Shown here in pieces: positions 1 through 6,308 of a stretch of DNA of 8,645 nucleotides. This DNA is from Endomicrobium sp. GTDB taxonomy: Bacteria; Elusimicrobiota; Endomicrobiia; Endomicrobiales; Endomicrobiaceae. The stretch's first letter is position 1; the number at the start of each line of letters is the position of its first letter. The DNA lies in the NCBI GenBank assembly GCA_031283985.1, contig JAITAQ010000039.1, positions 1 to 8,645 on the forward strand, written 5' to 3'. A program made the translations under genes and the position numbers. The notes below the pieces were generated by a model, which did not search any database, was not told the DNA's origin, and saw only the letters and a program-made list of their open reading frames with translations.

Positions 1-804
1 AAACTTTTCTAACGGATAAAGTAGTTTTTTTGCTCCGCAAACCCAACCAAGCCTCCATCCAGCCATATTAAAAGTTTTTGAAAATGAATGAAATTCCAGC
101 GCTACGTCTTTTGCTCCAGAGAACTCAAAAATTGAAGGAGCATAATAATCGCCGAAGGTTAATTCTGAGTATGCGTTATCTGATATGAGAAGAATATTGT
201 ACTTTTTACAAAATTTTATAGCTTCTTTCCAAAAATTATTGTCTTCTACAACCGCAGCTGTTGGGTTGTTAGGATAATTTAAAAATATTATTTTTGCTTC
301 TTTTGCTGTTTTCTCAGGGATTTTTGTAAAGTCCGGAAGATAATTATTTCTTTCTAATAAAGGCATAGAATAAACTTTACCTCCAGACAAAGTTACGCCG
401 TTAAAATGTACTGGATAAGCAGGATCGCAAACCAAAGCTAAATCTCCATGATTTAAGTAGACCATGCATAAATGGGCAATTCCTTCTTTAGAACCTATCA
501 ATGTTAAAACTTCATTTTCAGGATCAAGTTCCACTCCAAAACGTCTGAACATCCATTCTGTTATCGTTTTTCTGAACTTAGTCATGCCTTTAGCTTGAGG
601 ATATTTATGTGTGTTTTTGTGGTGTTTTACTGTGTCGCAAAGCCTATCTACTATGTGATGTGGCGTAGGTAAATCTGGGTTACCCATACCCAAATCTATA
701 ACATCAAGATTTTTAGCGAAAGCTTCTTTCTTTATTTGATTGATTTTTGTGAACAGATAAGGCGGCAATTTTGCCAGGTTTTTAGAAAGTTCTATGTTTA
801 TCAT
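1..804 (-). CDS. dapL: LL-diaminopimelate aminotransferase-like PLP enzyme (3' end outside window)
   Basis: This is a fold-type I PLP aminotransferase; the first 268 residues are in the window and the frame is open to the edge. Family members run to about 390-410 residues, so roughly the last third is missing. Visible motifs are LPPYLF (about 13-18), GMGNPDLPTP (39-48), GSKEG (104-108), YPNNPT (177-182, with the PLP-contacting Asn180), DNAYSE (209-214, Asp209 and Tyr212 near the pyridine ring) and FHSFSKTFNMAGWR (238-251), where Lys243 should form the Schiff base. The best family match is the Moorella-type DapL group, which makes LL-diaminopimelate from tetrahydrodipicolinate and glutamate for lysine and peptidoglycan. 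The closely related AlaC-type alanine aminotransferases share these motifs, so the substrate is inferred. The ATG at 804 has only a weak GAG upstream. It lies 12 nt after the end of a dead HU gene, whose promoter probably drives it. Confidence 0.85.
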   Translation of the reverse strand, partial: MINIELSKNLAKLPPYLFTKINQIKKEAFAKNLDVIDLGMGNPDLPTPHHIVDRLCDTVKHHKNTHKYPQAKGMTKFRKTITEWMFRRFGVELDPENEVLTLIGSKEGIAHLCMVYLNHGDLALVCDPAYPVHFNGVTLSGGKVYSMPLLERNNYLPDFTKIPEKTAKEAKIIFLNYPNNPTAAVVEDNNFWKEAIKFCKKYNILLISDNAYSELTFGDYYAPSIFEFSGAKDVALEFHSFSKTFNMAGWRLGWVCGAKKLLYPLEKF

Positions 805-816
805 ATATTGCTCAAA

Positions 817-1087
817 TTATATTATTTTTCTCAGAGTTGTAGTAGAAATGAAACTTTTTCCCAGGTGAAAAATAGATTTATATCCCCGGTTTGGTGGGGG
901 TCTGTCTTGCCTTGCTTTCCTGAATTTAGCTCTAAAAGAGCCAAGTCCAGATAAAGAAATAACACCTCCATTTTTTAAAGTTGATTTGTATAACTTTGAC
1001 TAATGCTTTGATAGCTTTATTGGTGTCTCCTCGTGTTAAACCTGAAGCATCAGCGATCTGTTTAATTACATCAGGTTTTTTCAGCAG
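817..1087 (-). pseudogene. hup: HU/IHF-family DNA-binding protein, degraded
   Basis: Read on the minus strand, the segment gives a clear HU N-terminus (KKPDVIKQIADASGLTRGD, then NKAIKALVKVIQ), followed in a second frame by STLKNGGVISLSGLGSF and KARQDR. A third frame gives QTGDIN and EKVSF, and the second frame returns with STTTLRKII and TAA. Aligned by eye to the HU fold this implies an extra A after VIQ (CAAATC), an extra C before QTGD and a lost T after VSF, which makes three frameshifts. The codon that should be the start, 7 nt after a strong GGAGG (1095-1099), is CTG, so the ATG also appears lost. HU proteins are about 90-aa dimeric nucleoid proteins; the remnant covers essentially full length with no large deletion, so inactivation looks recent. 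It lies directly upstream of the dapL-like gene on the same strand. Confidence 0.85.
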
Positions 1088-1094
1088 ATTAATA

Positions 1095-1099
1095 CCTCC
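1095..1099 (-). promoter_or_regulatory. Intact Shine-Dalgarno of the dead HU gene
   Basis: The minus strand reads GGAGG here, 7 nt before a CTG at 1087-1085. That spacing shows where the original start codon stood and supports the view that an ATG was mutated to CTG. Confidence 0.55.
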
Positions 1100-1143
1100 G
1101 CAAAAGTAAATACAAAAACTACATACCTTTAAAATGTACTCAT

Positions 1144-1172
1144 TTTATAATAAATTTTGTAAATTATATCAA
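1144..1172 (-). promoter_or_regulatory. Sigma70-type promoter for the HU remnant and dapL-like gene
   Basis: On the minus strand TTGATA (1167-1172) is followed, after exactly 17 nt, by TATAAA (1144-1149). The predicted transcription start lies about 45-50 nt upstream of the HU ribosome-binding site. No comparable promoter was noticed between the HU remnant and the dapL-like gene. I therefore infer that the live gene is transcribed through the dead one. Confidence 0.6.
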
Positions 1173-1174
1173 TC

Positions 1175-1522
1175 ATGAGCTTTATGCAATATTTGAAAGA
1201 AGCGTTTTTAGTATGTGCTAAAGCTGATGGCAATGTAATATCTATTTGTGAAGAAGCTTTTTATCTGAAAAAGTCATCACATCTTTTAGCTTCTCAAATA
1301 GATTCTCTAACTAACCTCAAATATATAGAGTAAAGATTTAAAAAGTTCAACATTACAAACGATACTAAAACTGGGAATGCTACTGGTATGTCTGAAGTTG
1401 CTAGCACAGAAGCAAAAAAAGAAATAACGATAAAATCTGAATGTAGTAGAAAAAAATTTATGCTCCAAGAAGAGTTTAATCAAGTTGAATATATTTTTAA
1501 ACGAAATGAATATGTTAAATAG
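1175..1522 (+). pseudogene. Unrecognised frame interrupted by one in-frame TAA
   Basis: An ATG at 1175 opens a 52-codon frame beginning MSFMQYLKEAFLVCAKADGN. It stops at TAA (1331-1333) and the very same frame then stays open for 62 more codons to TAG at 1520. Joined, this would be about 115 residues with a balanced soluble composition. The second half is Lys/Glu-rich (STEAKKEITIKSE, then QEEFNQVEYIFKRNEYVK). I do not recognise a family. No good ribosome-binding site precedes the ATG, and it sits beside the divergent promoter at 1144-1172. Given the other decayed genes nearby, a gene broken by a nonsense mutation is the simplest reading. Two chance short frames remain possible. Confidence 0.3.
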
Positions 1523-1731
1523 ATTATATTGTAACTCTACAACCTTTCTACATTCCAGAGAATGTTGTGGGGTGAGGAAATTTTTATTGAAAACAAGTCC
1601 TCCACCTATGACTGTTCCAAGCGTAACACATGCCAAGTTTACAAGCATTAGCATTTTAACATCGACATTGATTGTATCTCATTCATATAACAATCATAGA
1701 TGTCTTTATTATTTGGTGGGTTTAAGTAAAG
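1523..1731. other. Stretch without a recognisable gene; hydrophobic minus-strand frame
   Basis: Nothing on the plus strand is convincing. On the minus strand, from about 1672 down to 1520, a frame reads DVKMLMLVNLACVTLGTVIG and then GGLVFNKNFLTPQ, which looks like one transmembrane segment with a short tail. An upstream in-frame stop and no visible ribosome-binding site argue against an intact gene. It could be a leftover of a membrane protein. I cannot name a family. Confidence 0.2.
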
Positions 1732-1805
1732 CTGCCCGACCTGGACTCGAACCAGGAGACTTCTGCTCCAGAGGCAGACGTGTTACCAAATTACACCATC
1801 GGGCA
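1732..1805 (-). tRNA. tRNA-Gln, anticodon CUG
   Basis: The minus strand folds into a complete 74-nt cloverleaf. The acceptor is TGCCCGA paired with TCGGGCA, with G73 as discriminator. The D stem is GTGT/ACAC with GG in the loop, the anticodon stem is TCTGC/GCAGA with loop CTCTGGA, the variable loop is AGTCT, and the T stem is CCTGG/CCAGG with loop TTCGAGT. The anticodon CTG reads the CAG glutamine codon, and the U1-A72 pair is typical of bacterial tRNA-Gln. CCA is not encoded and must be added after transcription. No other tRNA adjoins it. Confidence 0.95.
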
Positions 1806-1837
1806 ATTAACTGATTATAAGAGACCAGATCCTTTCT

Positions 1838-1867
1838 ATTGTAGCAGAAAACTAAAAAGATATCCAA
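1838..1867 (-). promoter_or_regulatory. Promoter of the tRNA-Gln gene
   Basis: On the minus strand TTGGAT (1862-1867) and TACAAT (1838-1843) are separated by 18 nt. Transcription would begin about 25 nt before the mature tRNA 5' end, leaving a leader for RNase P to remove. A TATAAT-like sequence nearer the tRNA (about 1814-1819) has no matching -35 box. Confidence 0.55.
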
Positions 1868-2088
1868 ATTTTGTAGCATTTCTTATAACATATTAGACTT
1901 TGTTGACAAAGACTTAAAAATCTGACTAAAAACTTTATACGTGGCAAAAATTGTTTTTGGTAACGCAGCAAAAAACTGAAGTGCATGTTTTTATAAACAC
2001 ATGCTTCCATGGTTCAAGTATAAAGAAAATTTAAATTTTATAAAGCTAATCCAAAGTCTCTTCATCTTCATTCTTTGGATCTGGATAA
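1868..2088. other. Apparently non-coding stretch upstream of the glgA remnant
   Basis: No gene is recognisable on either strand. An imperfect hairpin lies at 1978-2007, with GCATGT (1983-1988) pairing with ACATGC (1999-2004); no T-run follows it. A short minus-strand frame ending at TAG 2046-2048 reads QIAFPYPDPKNEDEETLD. That could be the tail of a lost gene joined to the glgA fragment by a deletion, but it is too short to identify. Confidence 0.3.
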
Positions 2089-2532
2089 GGAAAAGCTATT
2101 TGCAAAGTAGACCTACAAAAATTATGCGATTTTGAAATAAAAAGAGATGTTTATTTGCTTGGCTGCGTATCAAGACTAGATGAACAGAAAGGATTTGACG
2201 TAATAATTGATGCTTTTCCCAAGCTAAAAACACCGATATACAGTTTGTTGTTTTAGTCTGAAATAAAGTGCAAGCTTCAAGAAACCGTAAAAAAAAATGA
2301 CAAAGATAGTTGCTGCTTTTTTTAATTATAATGAATCTAAAGTATGGGAATGGTTTTATGTTTAATATAACTTATGGAGAAAATTTTGCACAAACAATAT
2401 TGATACCTGAAAAAAATATTTAAAGACAAGAAAAATTGAAATGTTTTAATACAAAATGCTTTTAAAAACAACTTTTCATGGGATGAATCATCTGTTGGGT
2501 ACAAAAAAATGTATAATATAATGGGTTTTTAA
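2089..2532 (+). pseudogene. glgA: Glycogen synthase, 3' remnant with deletion and stops
   Basis: Pieces of the C-terminal GT5 glycogen/starch synthase domain occur in order but in different frames. The first is GKAICKVDLQKLCDFEIKRD leading into YLLGCVSRLDEQKGFDVIID and AFPKL, the family's strand-loop entering the ADP-glucose-binding domain. In another frame KIVAAFFNYNESK follows, matching the strand before the sugar-nucleotide site. After a missing segment comes NVLIQNAFKNNFSWDESS and then YKKMYNIMGF with TAA at 2530-2532, the canonical GlgA C-terminus. The expected catalytic stretch between the last two pieces, and the whole N-terminal domain (about 280 residues), are absent. A TGA stands where the family has Trp, just before NVLIQNAF. 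A nine-A run at the middle frameshift is a likely slippage site. Glycogen synthesis by this gene is lost. Confidence 0.85.
2495..2522 (+). promoter_or_regulatory. Candidate promoter of the ftsX-envC operon, inside the glgA remnant
   Basis: TTGGGT (2495-2500) and TATAAT (2517-2522) are separated by 16 nt. A second overlapping TATAAT lies at 2512-2517. Transcription would begin near 2529, about 55 nt before the ftsX start. The -35 box is imperfect and the region is AT-rich, so a chance match is possible. Confidence 0.45.
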
Positions 2533-2583
2533 TAAACAAAATTAAAATATTTTTGTGGGCAGCTGGAAAAATATGGAGTATTT

Positions 2584-3333
2584 ATGAAGAATAGAAAAAA
2601 AATAGCAAGAACTATGTCAGAATTGTTAAAATTATCTACATTGGTATTTTTAGGCATCTTCTTTGTTTTTATTGTAAATCATTATTATCAAATTAAAGAT
2701 TATGCAAATACTCTATCTGAGGGACTCAATATATTTGTATTTTTTGATAAAAATTCAAAAGATGAAGATAAAATTTTAGAAATTTTGAATTCAGAAAGTT
2801 CAGTTTTTGTAAAAGAATATGTAAATGCCGCTGAAGCCTATAACAAAATAGTTGAAAAAAATCCTCTTTTAAGCAATATTTCTTTACCTAAAAACTCAAA
2901 ATTTCTACAGGCTTATGCTGTTGTTAAACCGAAATCTATACCAGACAATGACTTTTTGATTAAAATAAGAAATACCATTGAAGGAATTACTGGAGTTGAC
3001 GAAATAATATTTGATGTATCAGGTTTCCTTCATTATGCAAAGATTCAAAAACAATTGTTGTTATATGAAAAAATATTTTTTATTATTATTTCAGTCTTTT
3101 TTGTGCTTTTAGTTTTAGAATTTGTTTTGGTCTATATTGCAGGCTTAGATATGCTAAAAAAAGCGAAAAAATTCTTTTTATATCTTTTATCAACGGTTTT
3201 AGGTTTTTTATTGTTTTGGATTGTATGCAAGTATATTAATTACAGTTTGCTAATATCAGAAACAGCAGTACTACTAATAATACCGTTTACTTGTTCACTT
3301 GGGATTATATTTGACAGAATAGACATAGAGTAA
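2584..3333 (+). CDS. ftsX: Cell-division protein FtsX
   Basis: FtsX is the membrane subunit of the FtsEX ABC-type complex, which passes an ATP-driven signal across the inner membrane to activators of septal peptidoglycan hydrolases. The 249 residues show the FtsX layout. A short cytoplasmic N-terminus leads into TM1 (about 16-35). An extracytoplasmic domain (36-160) begins ANTLSEGLNIFVFFDKN and contains LQAYAVVKP. Three closely spaced TM segments follow at about 162-186, 197-215 and 222-244. At 249 residues it is shorter than the usual 290-350, mainly at the N-terminus and in the loops. GGAG about 6 nt before the ATG supports the start. envC follows after 7 nt. The ATPase gene ftsE, normally immediately upstream, is absent here; its place is taken by the glgA remnant, so FtsE must be encoded elsewhere or be lost. 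Confidence 0.85.
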   Translation: MKNRKKIARTMSELLKLSTLVFLGIFFVFIVNHYYQIKDYANTLSEGLNIFVFFDKNSKDEDKILEILNSESSVFVKEYVNAAEAYNKIVEKNPLLSNISLPKNSKFLQAYAVVKPKSIPDNDFLIKIRNTIEGITGVDEIIFDVSGFLHYAKIQKQLLLYEKIFFIIISVFFVLLVLEFVLVYIAGLDMLKKAKKFFLYLLSTVLGFLLFWIVCKYINYSLLISETAVLLIIPFTCSLGIIFDRIDIE

Positions 3334-3340
3334 TATTAAG

Positions 3341-4471
3341 ATGAAAATATATAATTTTTTAAAGATTTTTATTACCGCATCATTTATATTAAACATATCT
3401 GTTTATATAGGTTATGCTGAAACGCCAAAAGCTAAACGACTTTCCGATATAAAACAATCAATACGGGAAAAACAGATTGAAAAAGATAAGCTTGTTTTAC
3501 AAGAAAAAATCTACCAAAAAGAGTTGAAAATCATTAATGAAACCATAGGAGAAACTGAAAATAAGCTAGAAAAAGTTTCAAAAGATATAGAATCAGCTTT
3601 AAAAAACATTAATAAATCGGTAAAGGACTATAATTCTGCTTCTTTAAGAAAGTCAAACTGGAATAAGACTATTCTTGAAGAATTAAATCTTTTTCATAAA
3701 ATGACATTTTTAAAGTCTTACACTAAAGATCCTATGGAATATAAATTAAGGTTAAAATCTTTGGAATATGGTAAGAATAACTTTGAAAAAGAAAAAAAAT
3801 CTATTGAAAGTTTGGTTTATAATCTGCAAAAATTGGAAAAATCAAAACAAAATCTTACAAAACTAAGACAAAGGGAAATTGAGTTTGTAGCTCAAAATAA
3901 AAGTTTGTTAGAGGGAAAAAATAAAATTCTTAAAACAACTGCAGATAAAAGACGTCATGCGGAAAAAGAAATAAGGGCTTTAAACGACAGCGCAAAAGCA
4001 TTACAAGCTTTGATAAATAAAATTAACTCTGAAAATGCTAAAAAAAGAGAAACAACTATGTGTCAGACGACTCCACAGATAAAAAGAAAAAAATCGCTGA
4101 CTTGGCCTGTTGCAGGTAATGTAATTTCTTATTTTGGCAAAACTAAACATCCTGAGTTAGATACATATATAATAAACAACGGAATAAAAATAAGCACTTC
4201 AGACTATGCTAAAGTTAAAAGCATAGATTCAGGCGAAATAGTTTTTACAGGTGTTTTTCGTTCTTATGGAAAAGTTGTTATAATAGATCATAAAAATGCC
4301 ACTTTTTTCGTTTATGGTTTTTTAAATAAAATATATGTTAAAGAAGGTCAGAAAGTGTCAAAAGATGAGGTTATCGCTGACATTGGAAGAGAAAGAGATG
4401 CTGTCCTGTATTTTGAGATAAGACAAAATAATATACCTGACGATCCTCTTCTCTGGTTACGCAGCAAGTAA
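3341..4471 (+). CDS. envC: EnvC-like murein hydrolase activator (degenerate LytM domain)
   Basis: This is a 376-aa exported protein. An N-terminal hydrophobic signal segment (about 5-26, likely cut near YAET) is followed by two long charged coiled-coil stretches (about 31-130 and 147-236) and a C-terminal LytM/peptidase M23 fold (about 254-374). In active LytM enzymes zinc is held by H-x-G-x-D, YGHL-type and LHFEIR-type motifs. Here the equivalents are NNGIK (279-283), VYGFL (324-328) and LYFEIR (356-361), so the ligand histidines and the aspartate are absent. That is the EnvC signature: a catalytically dead LytM that switches on amidases such as AmiA/B. In known systems the FtsX outer domain binds the EnvC coiled coil, and here ftsX lies 7 nt upstream. 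The start has only a distant GAG, so translation may be coupled to ftsX. An activator role is inferred from family and context. Confidence 0.85.
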   Translation: MKIYNFLKIFITASFILNISVYIGYAETPKAKRLSDIKQSIREKQIEKDKLVLQEKIYQKELKIINETIGETENKLEKVSKDIESALKNINKSVKDYNSASLRKSNWNKTILEELNLFHKMTFLKSYTKDPMEYKLRLKSLEYGKNNFEKEKKSIESLVYNLQKLEKSKQNLTKLRQREIEFVAQNKSLLEGKNKILKTTADKRRHAEKEIRALNDSAKALQALINKINSENAKKRETTMCQTTPQIKRKKSLTWPVAGNVISYFGKTKHPELDTYIINNGIKISTSDYAKVKSIDSGEIVFTGVFRSYGKVVIIDHKNATFFVYGFLNKIYVKEGQKVSKDEVIADIGRERDAVLYFEIRQNNIPDDPLLWLRSK

Positions 4472-4582
4472 TTTTGCCGTTGAGCTTATGAGAGAAGAGA
4501 GGCAAAGCGGGGAAAAATTAAACTCACCTTTTCCCGAAGCAATGCTGCTGCAGACGAATTAGAATTTAATTTTAACTAAGCG

Positions 4583-4809
4583 AAAAAAATAAAAATAGAA
4601 ACTACCAAAACGATCATGATTGACGACAGAATAGGGTATATAAGGCTATCGGAGTTTAACACTCAAAGCGATATACCTTTTTCAAAAAAAACAAAGATGA
4701 AAAGAAAAATATAATTAAAGATAAAGTTTTAAATAAATTCTTAGAAATTATAAAAGAAAATAAAATTAAAAAAGCAATAGAATTTTCTAAAGACTTAAAG
4801 AAAAAGTAA
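4583..4809 (+). pseudogene. ctpA: S41 C-terminal processing protease, collapsed
   Basis: Two fragments of a CtpA-type carboxy-terminal protease remain. The first (KIKIETTKTIMIDDRIGYIR then LSEFNTQSDI, about 4583-4669) matches the segment after the PDZ domain that enters the protease core, usually MLDDKIGYIRISQF. The second, in another frame, reads FFKKNKDEKKNIIKDKVLNK and then FLEIIKENKIKKAIEFSKD, ending at TAA 4807-4809, and resembles the basic C-terminal tail. The Ser-Lys active-site core between them is gone, and the 5' half (signal peptide, PDZ) is not recognisable in 4472-4582, where I see no gene. A stop (TAA 4577-4579) lies in frame just before the first fragment. An eight-A run marks the frame change. 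It sits between envC and a membrane-anchored stub, the position ctpA has in envC-ctpA-yibQ type clusters. Confidence 0.75.
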
Positions 4810-4812
4810 CAC

Positions 4813-4818
4813 AGGGGA
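4813..4818 (+). promoter_or_regulatory. Shine-Dalgarno that fixes a GTG start
   Basis: AGGGGA lies 5 nt before GTG at 4824-4826. It is a strong site for this AT-rich window and supports the GTG as start, since no in-frame ATG occurs earlier. It lies only 3 nt after the ctpA remnant's stop. Confidence 0.7.
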
Positions 4819-4823
4819 ATTGC

Positions 4824-5255
4824 GTGTCCGGTAAAAATAAAAAAGAAAGCATTTTGATTAAAATATACCTAATATTTCTATTTATTTGCGGCATAACCGT
4901 TTGGCTTACAATTCAGCCTACAAATAAGCAAAAAATATCAATTGACGTTATTTTAGATAAAAAAATAATTGATATTTTTGTCTCTCATAATATAAAGCAG
5001 GGGAACATTTTAAAACAATTTATAAGAGAAAAAAGCTCTAACTCAATGAAGTTGAATGAATTTTACAAAACAATAGAACTTAATAAATCTGCAAAAATTA
5101 AAGAATTTGAAAAATTATTTAGAAGACTTGCTCGCTCAATGAAAATTGGATTAAGCAGAATGGATAATCCTGATGGCTCTGTAACTTATAAATTTTACTC
5201 TCCAAGCAGAACTTATTCAAATATTACTTTTGTGCTGAGAAAAGGTCTCAGATAA
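4824..5255 (+). CDS. Membrane-anchored protein, possible N-terminal stub of a divergent polysaccharide deacetylase
   Basis: This 143-aa protein has a basic N-terminus, one transmembrane or uncleaved signal segment (about 11-30) and an extracytoplasmic part with no cysteines. From about 41 it reads as a small alpha/beta domain (DVILDKKIIDIFVSHNI, then EFEKLFRRLARSMKIG, ending with a DGSVTYKFY strand). I recognise no catalytic motif. The layout resembles the N-terminal domain that precedes the catalytic part in some divergent polysaccharide deacetylases (YibQ/DUF610 type). The position after envC and ctpA is where yibQ-like genes often stand. If so, the whole deacetylase domain is missing and the protein ends after FVLRKGLR, 2 nt before tsaD. 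It uses a GTG start with a good ribosome-binding site. An independent small envelope protein is equally possible. Confidence 0.6.
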   Translation: MSGKNKKESILIKIYLIFLFICGITVWLTIQPTNKQKISIDVILDKKIIDIFVSHNIKQGNILKQFIREKSSNSMKLNEFYKTIELNKSAKIKEFEKLFRRLARSMKIGLSRMDNPDGSVTYKFYSPSRTYSNITFVLRKGLR

Positions 5256-5257
5256 AT

Positions 5258-6280
5258 ATGAATATACTTGCTCTGGAAACGTCCTGCGATGAAACTTCCG
5301 CTTCAATAGTTTCAAACGGAACAAAAGTAAAATCTGTGGTTATTTCTTCTCAAATAGAAATACACGCCAAATATTTCGGCGTAGTTCCTGAACTTGCAAG
5401 TCGTACTCACATAGAAAATATCAATCCTGTTATAGTGAAAACTTTAAAAAAAGCAAAAATAACTTTTTCCGATTTTTCAAAAAAAATAGATGCGATAGCT
5501 GTTACAATAGGTCCTGGACTTGCTGGTGCTTTACTTGTAGGCACAATAGCAGCAAAAGCAATTACAAGCATTTACAAAAAACCTTTGATACCCGTCAACC
5601 ACTTGGAAGGGCATTTATACTCTGCTTTTATTGAAAATAAATCAATAAAACCTCCCTTTTTAAGTGTAATAATATCAGGAGGTCATACAGAGCTTATAAT
5701 AATTGAAGATTTTGGGAGATATAAAATACTTGGTGGCACTAGAGACGATGCCGCCGGGGAAGCTTTTGATAAAGCCGCAAAAATGTTGGGTTTAGAATAT
5801 CCTGGCGGACCAGCAATAGACAAAAGAGCGGAGAAAGGAAACCCTACTGCAGTTAATTTTACAAGACCTTATTTAAAAGGAAGTTGGGACTTTTCCTTTT
5901 CTGGTATAAAAACGGCTCTTCTGAATTATTTGAAGGCTAACCCAGTAAAGACCGAACAGAATTTAAACAATATTTGCGCTTCTTTCAGACAAGCCATAGC
6001 GGAAACGCTTTGTTTTAAAGCTTTTCAAGGAGCAAAAAAATTTGATTTAAAACAAATAGCATTAGGAGGAGGTGTAAGCGCAAATTCTCTTATAAGAAGT
6101 ATGTTCACACAAGAAGCCGAGAAAAACAAAATAAAAATATTCATTCCATCGCTTATTTATTGTACAGATAATGCCGCAATGATAGGATGCGCTGCATATC
6201 TGAAACAGAGAAAATGTGGGCTGAATTATAATAATCTTCAATTAAAACCTAATCCTTCTTTACCTTTAGAAAACTGGTAG
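5258..6280 (+). CDS. tsaD: tRNA t6A37 threonylcarbamoyltransferase TsaD
   Basis: TsaD transfers the threonylcarbamoyl group from threonylcarbamoyl-AMP to N6 of A37 in ANN-decoding tRNAs, in the cytoplasm, together with TsaB and TsaE. The 340 residues match the usual full length (about 335-345). In order they show the ASKHA-fold start ILALETSCDETSAS (3-16), ASRTHIENI (47-55), the metal-binding HLEGH (His115, His119), SGGHTELI (140-147), GGTRDDAAGEAFDKAAKMLG (159-178), GGPAIDKR (183-190), FSFSGIKTA (212-220), LGGGVSAN (269-276) and YCTDNAAMIG (301-310), with Asp304 as a further metal ligand. All key residues are present, so it should be active. The ATG lies 2 nt after the preceding stop, which suggests co-transcription and coupling. 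AAAGG inside the upstream gene can serve as ribosome-binding site. TsaD is normally essential and is kept in reduced genomes. Confidence 0.97.
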   Translation: MNILALETSCDETSASIVSNGTKVKSVVISSQIEIHAKYFGVVPELASRTHIENINPVIVKTLKKAKITFSDFSKKIDAIAVTIGPGLAGALLVGTIAAKAITSIYKKPLIPVNHLEGHLYSAFIENKSIKPPFLSVIISGGHTELIIIEDFGRYKILGGTRDDAAGEAFDKAAKMLGLEYPGGPAIDKRAEKGNPTAVNFTRPYLKGSWDFSFSGIKTALLNYLKANPVKTEQNLNNICASFRQAIAETLCFKAFQGAKKFDLKQIALGGGVSANSLIRSMFTQEAEKNKIKIFIPSLIYCTDNAAMIGCAAYLKQRKCGLNYNNLQLKPNPSLPLENW

Positions 6281-6308
6281 CTTTTTGTTGTTATTATTGT
6301 ATTGTGTC

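Noticed and set aside
736..954. 72-codon plus-strand frame
   Set aside because: It is antisense to the start of the dapL-like gene and to the HU remnant, and its translation shows no family features.
1331..1333. In-frame TAA as a programmed readthrough or recoding site
   Set aside because: TAA is not a selenocysteine codon, no recoding structure is visible, and the neighbourhood is full of pseudogenes.
1307..1654. 115-codon minus-strand frame, Phe-rich in its second half
   Set aside because: The Phe-rich part is antisense to the more plausible plus-strand frame at 1175-1522. Only the hydrophobic first part is noted, as a weak possible remnant.
1485..1814. 109-codon plus-strand frame
   Set aside because: Its 3' part runs antisense through the tRNA-Gln gene and it has no ribosome-binding site.
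1903..1940. TTGACA followed by TATAC as a plus-strand promoter
   Set aside because: The spacing is 26 nt or more to a usable -10 box; at 17-18 nt only TAAAAA is present.
1978..2007. Hairpin as an intrinsic terminator
   Set aside because: The stem is imperfect and no T-run follows on either strand.
2425..2445. TGA in place of Trp in glgA as a sign of a recoded UGA codon
   Set aside because: The same remnant also has frameshifts and a deletion. The intact genes use TGG for Trp and have no in-frame TGA, so a simple nonsense mutation is enough.
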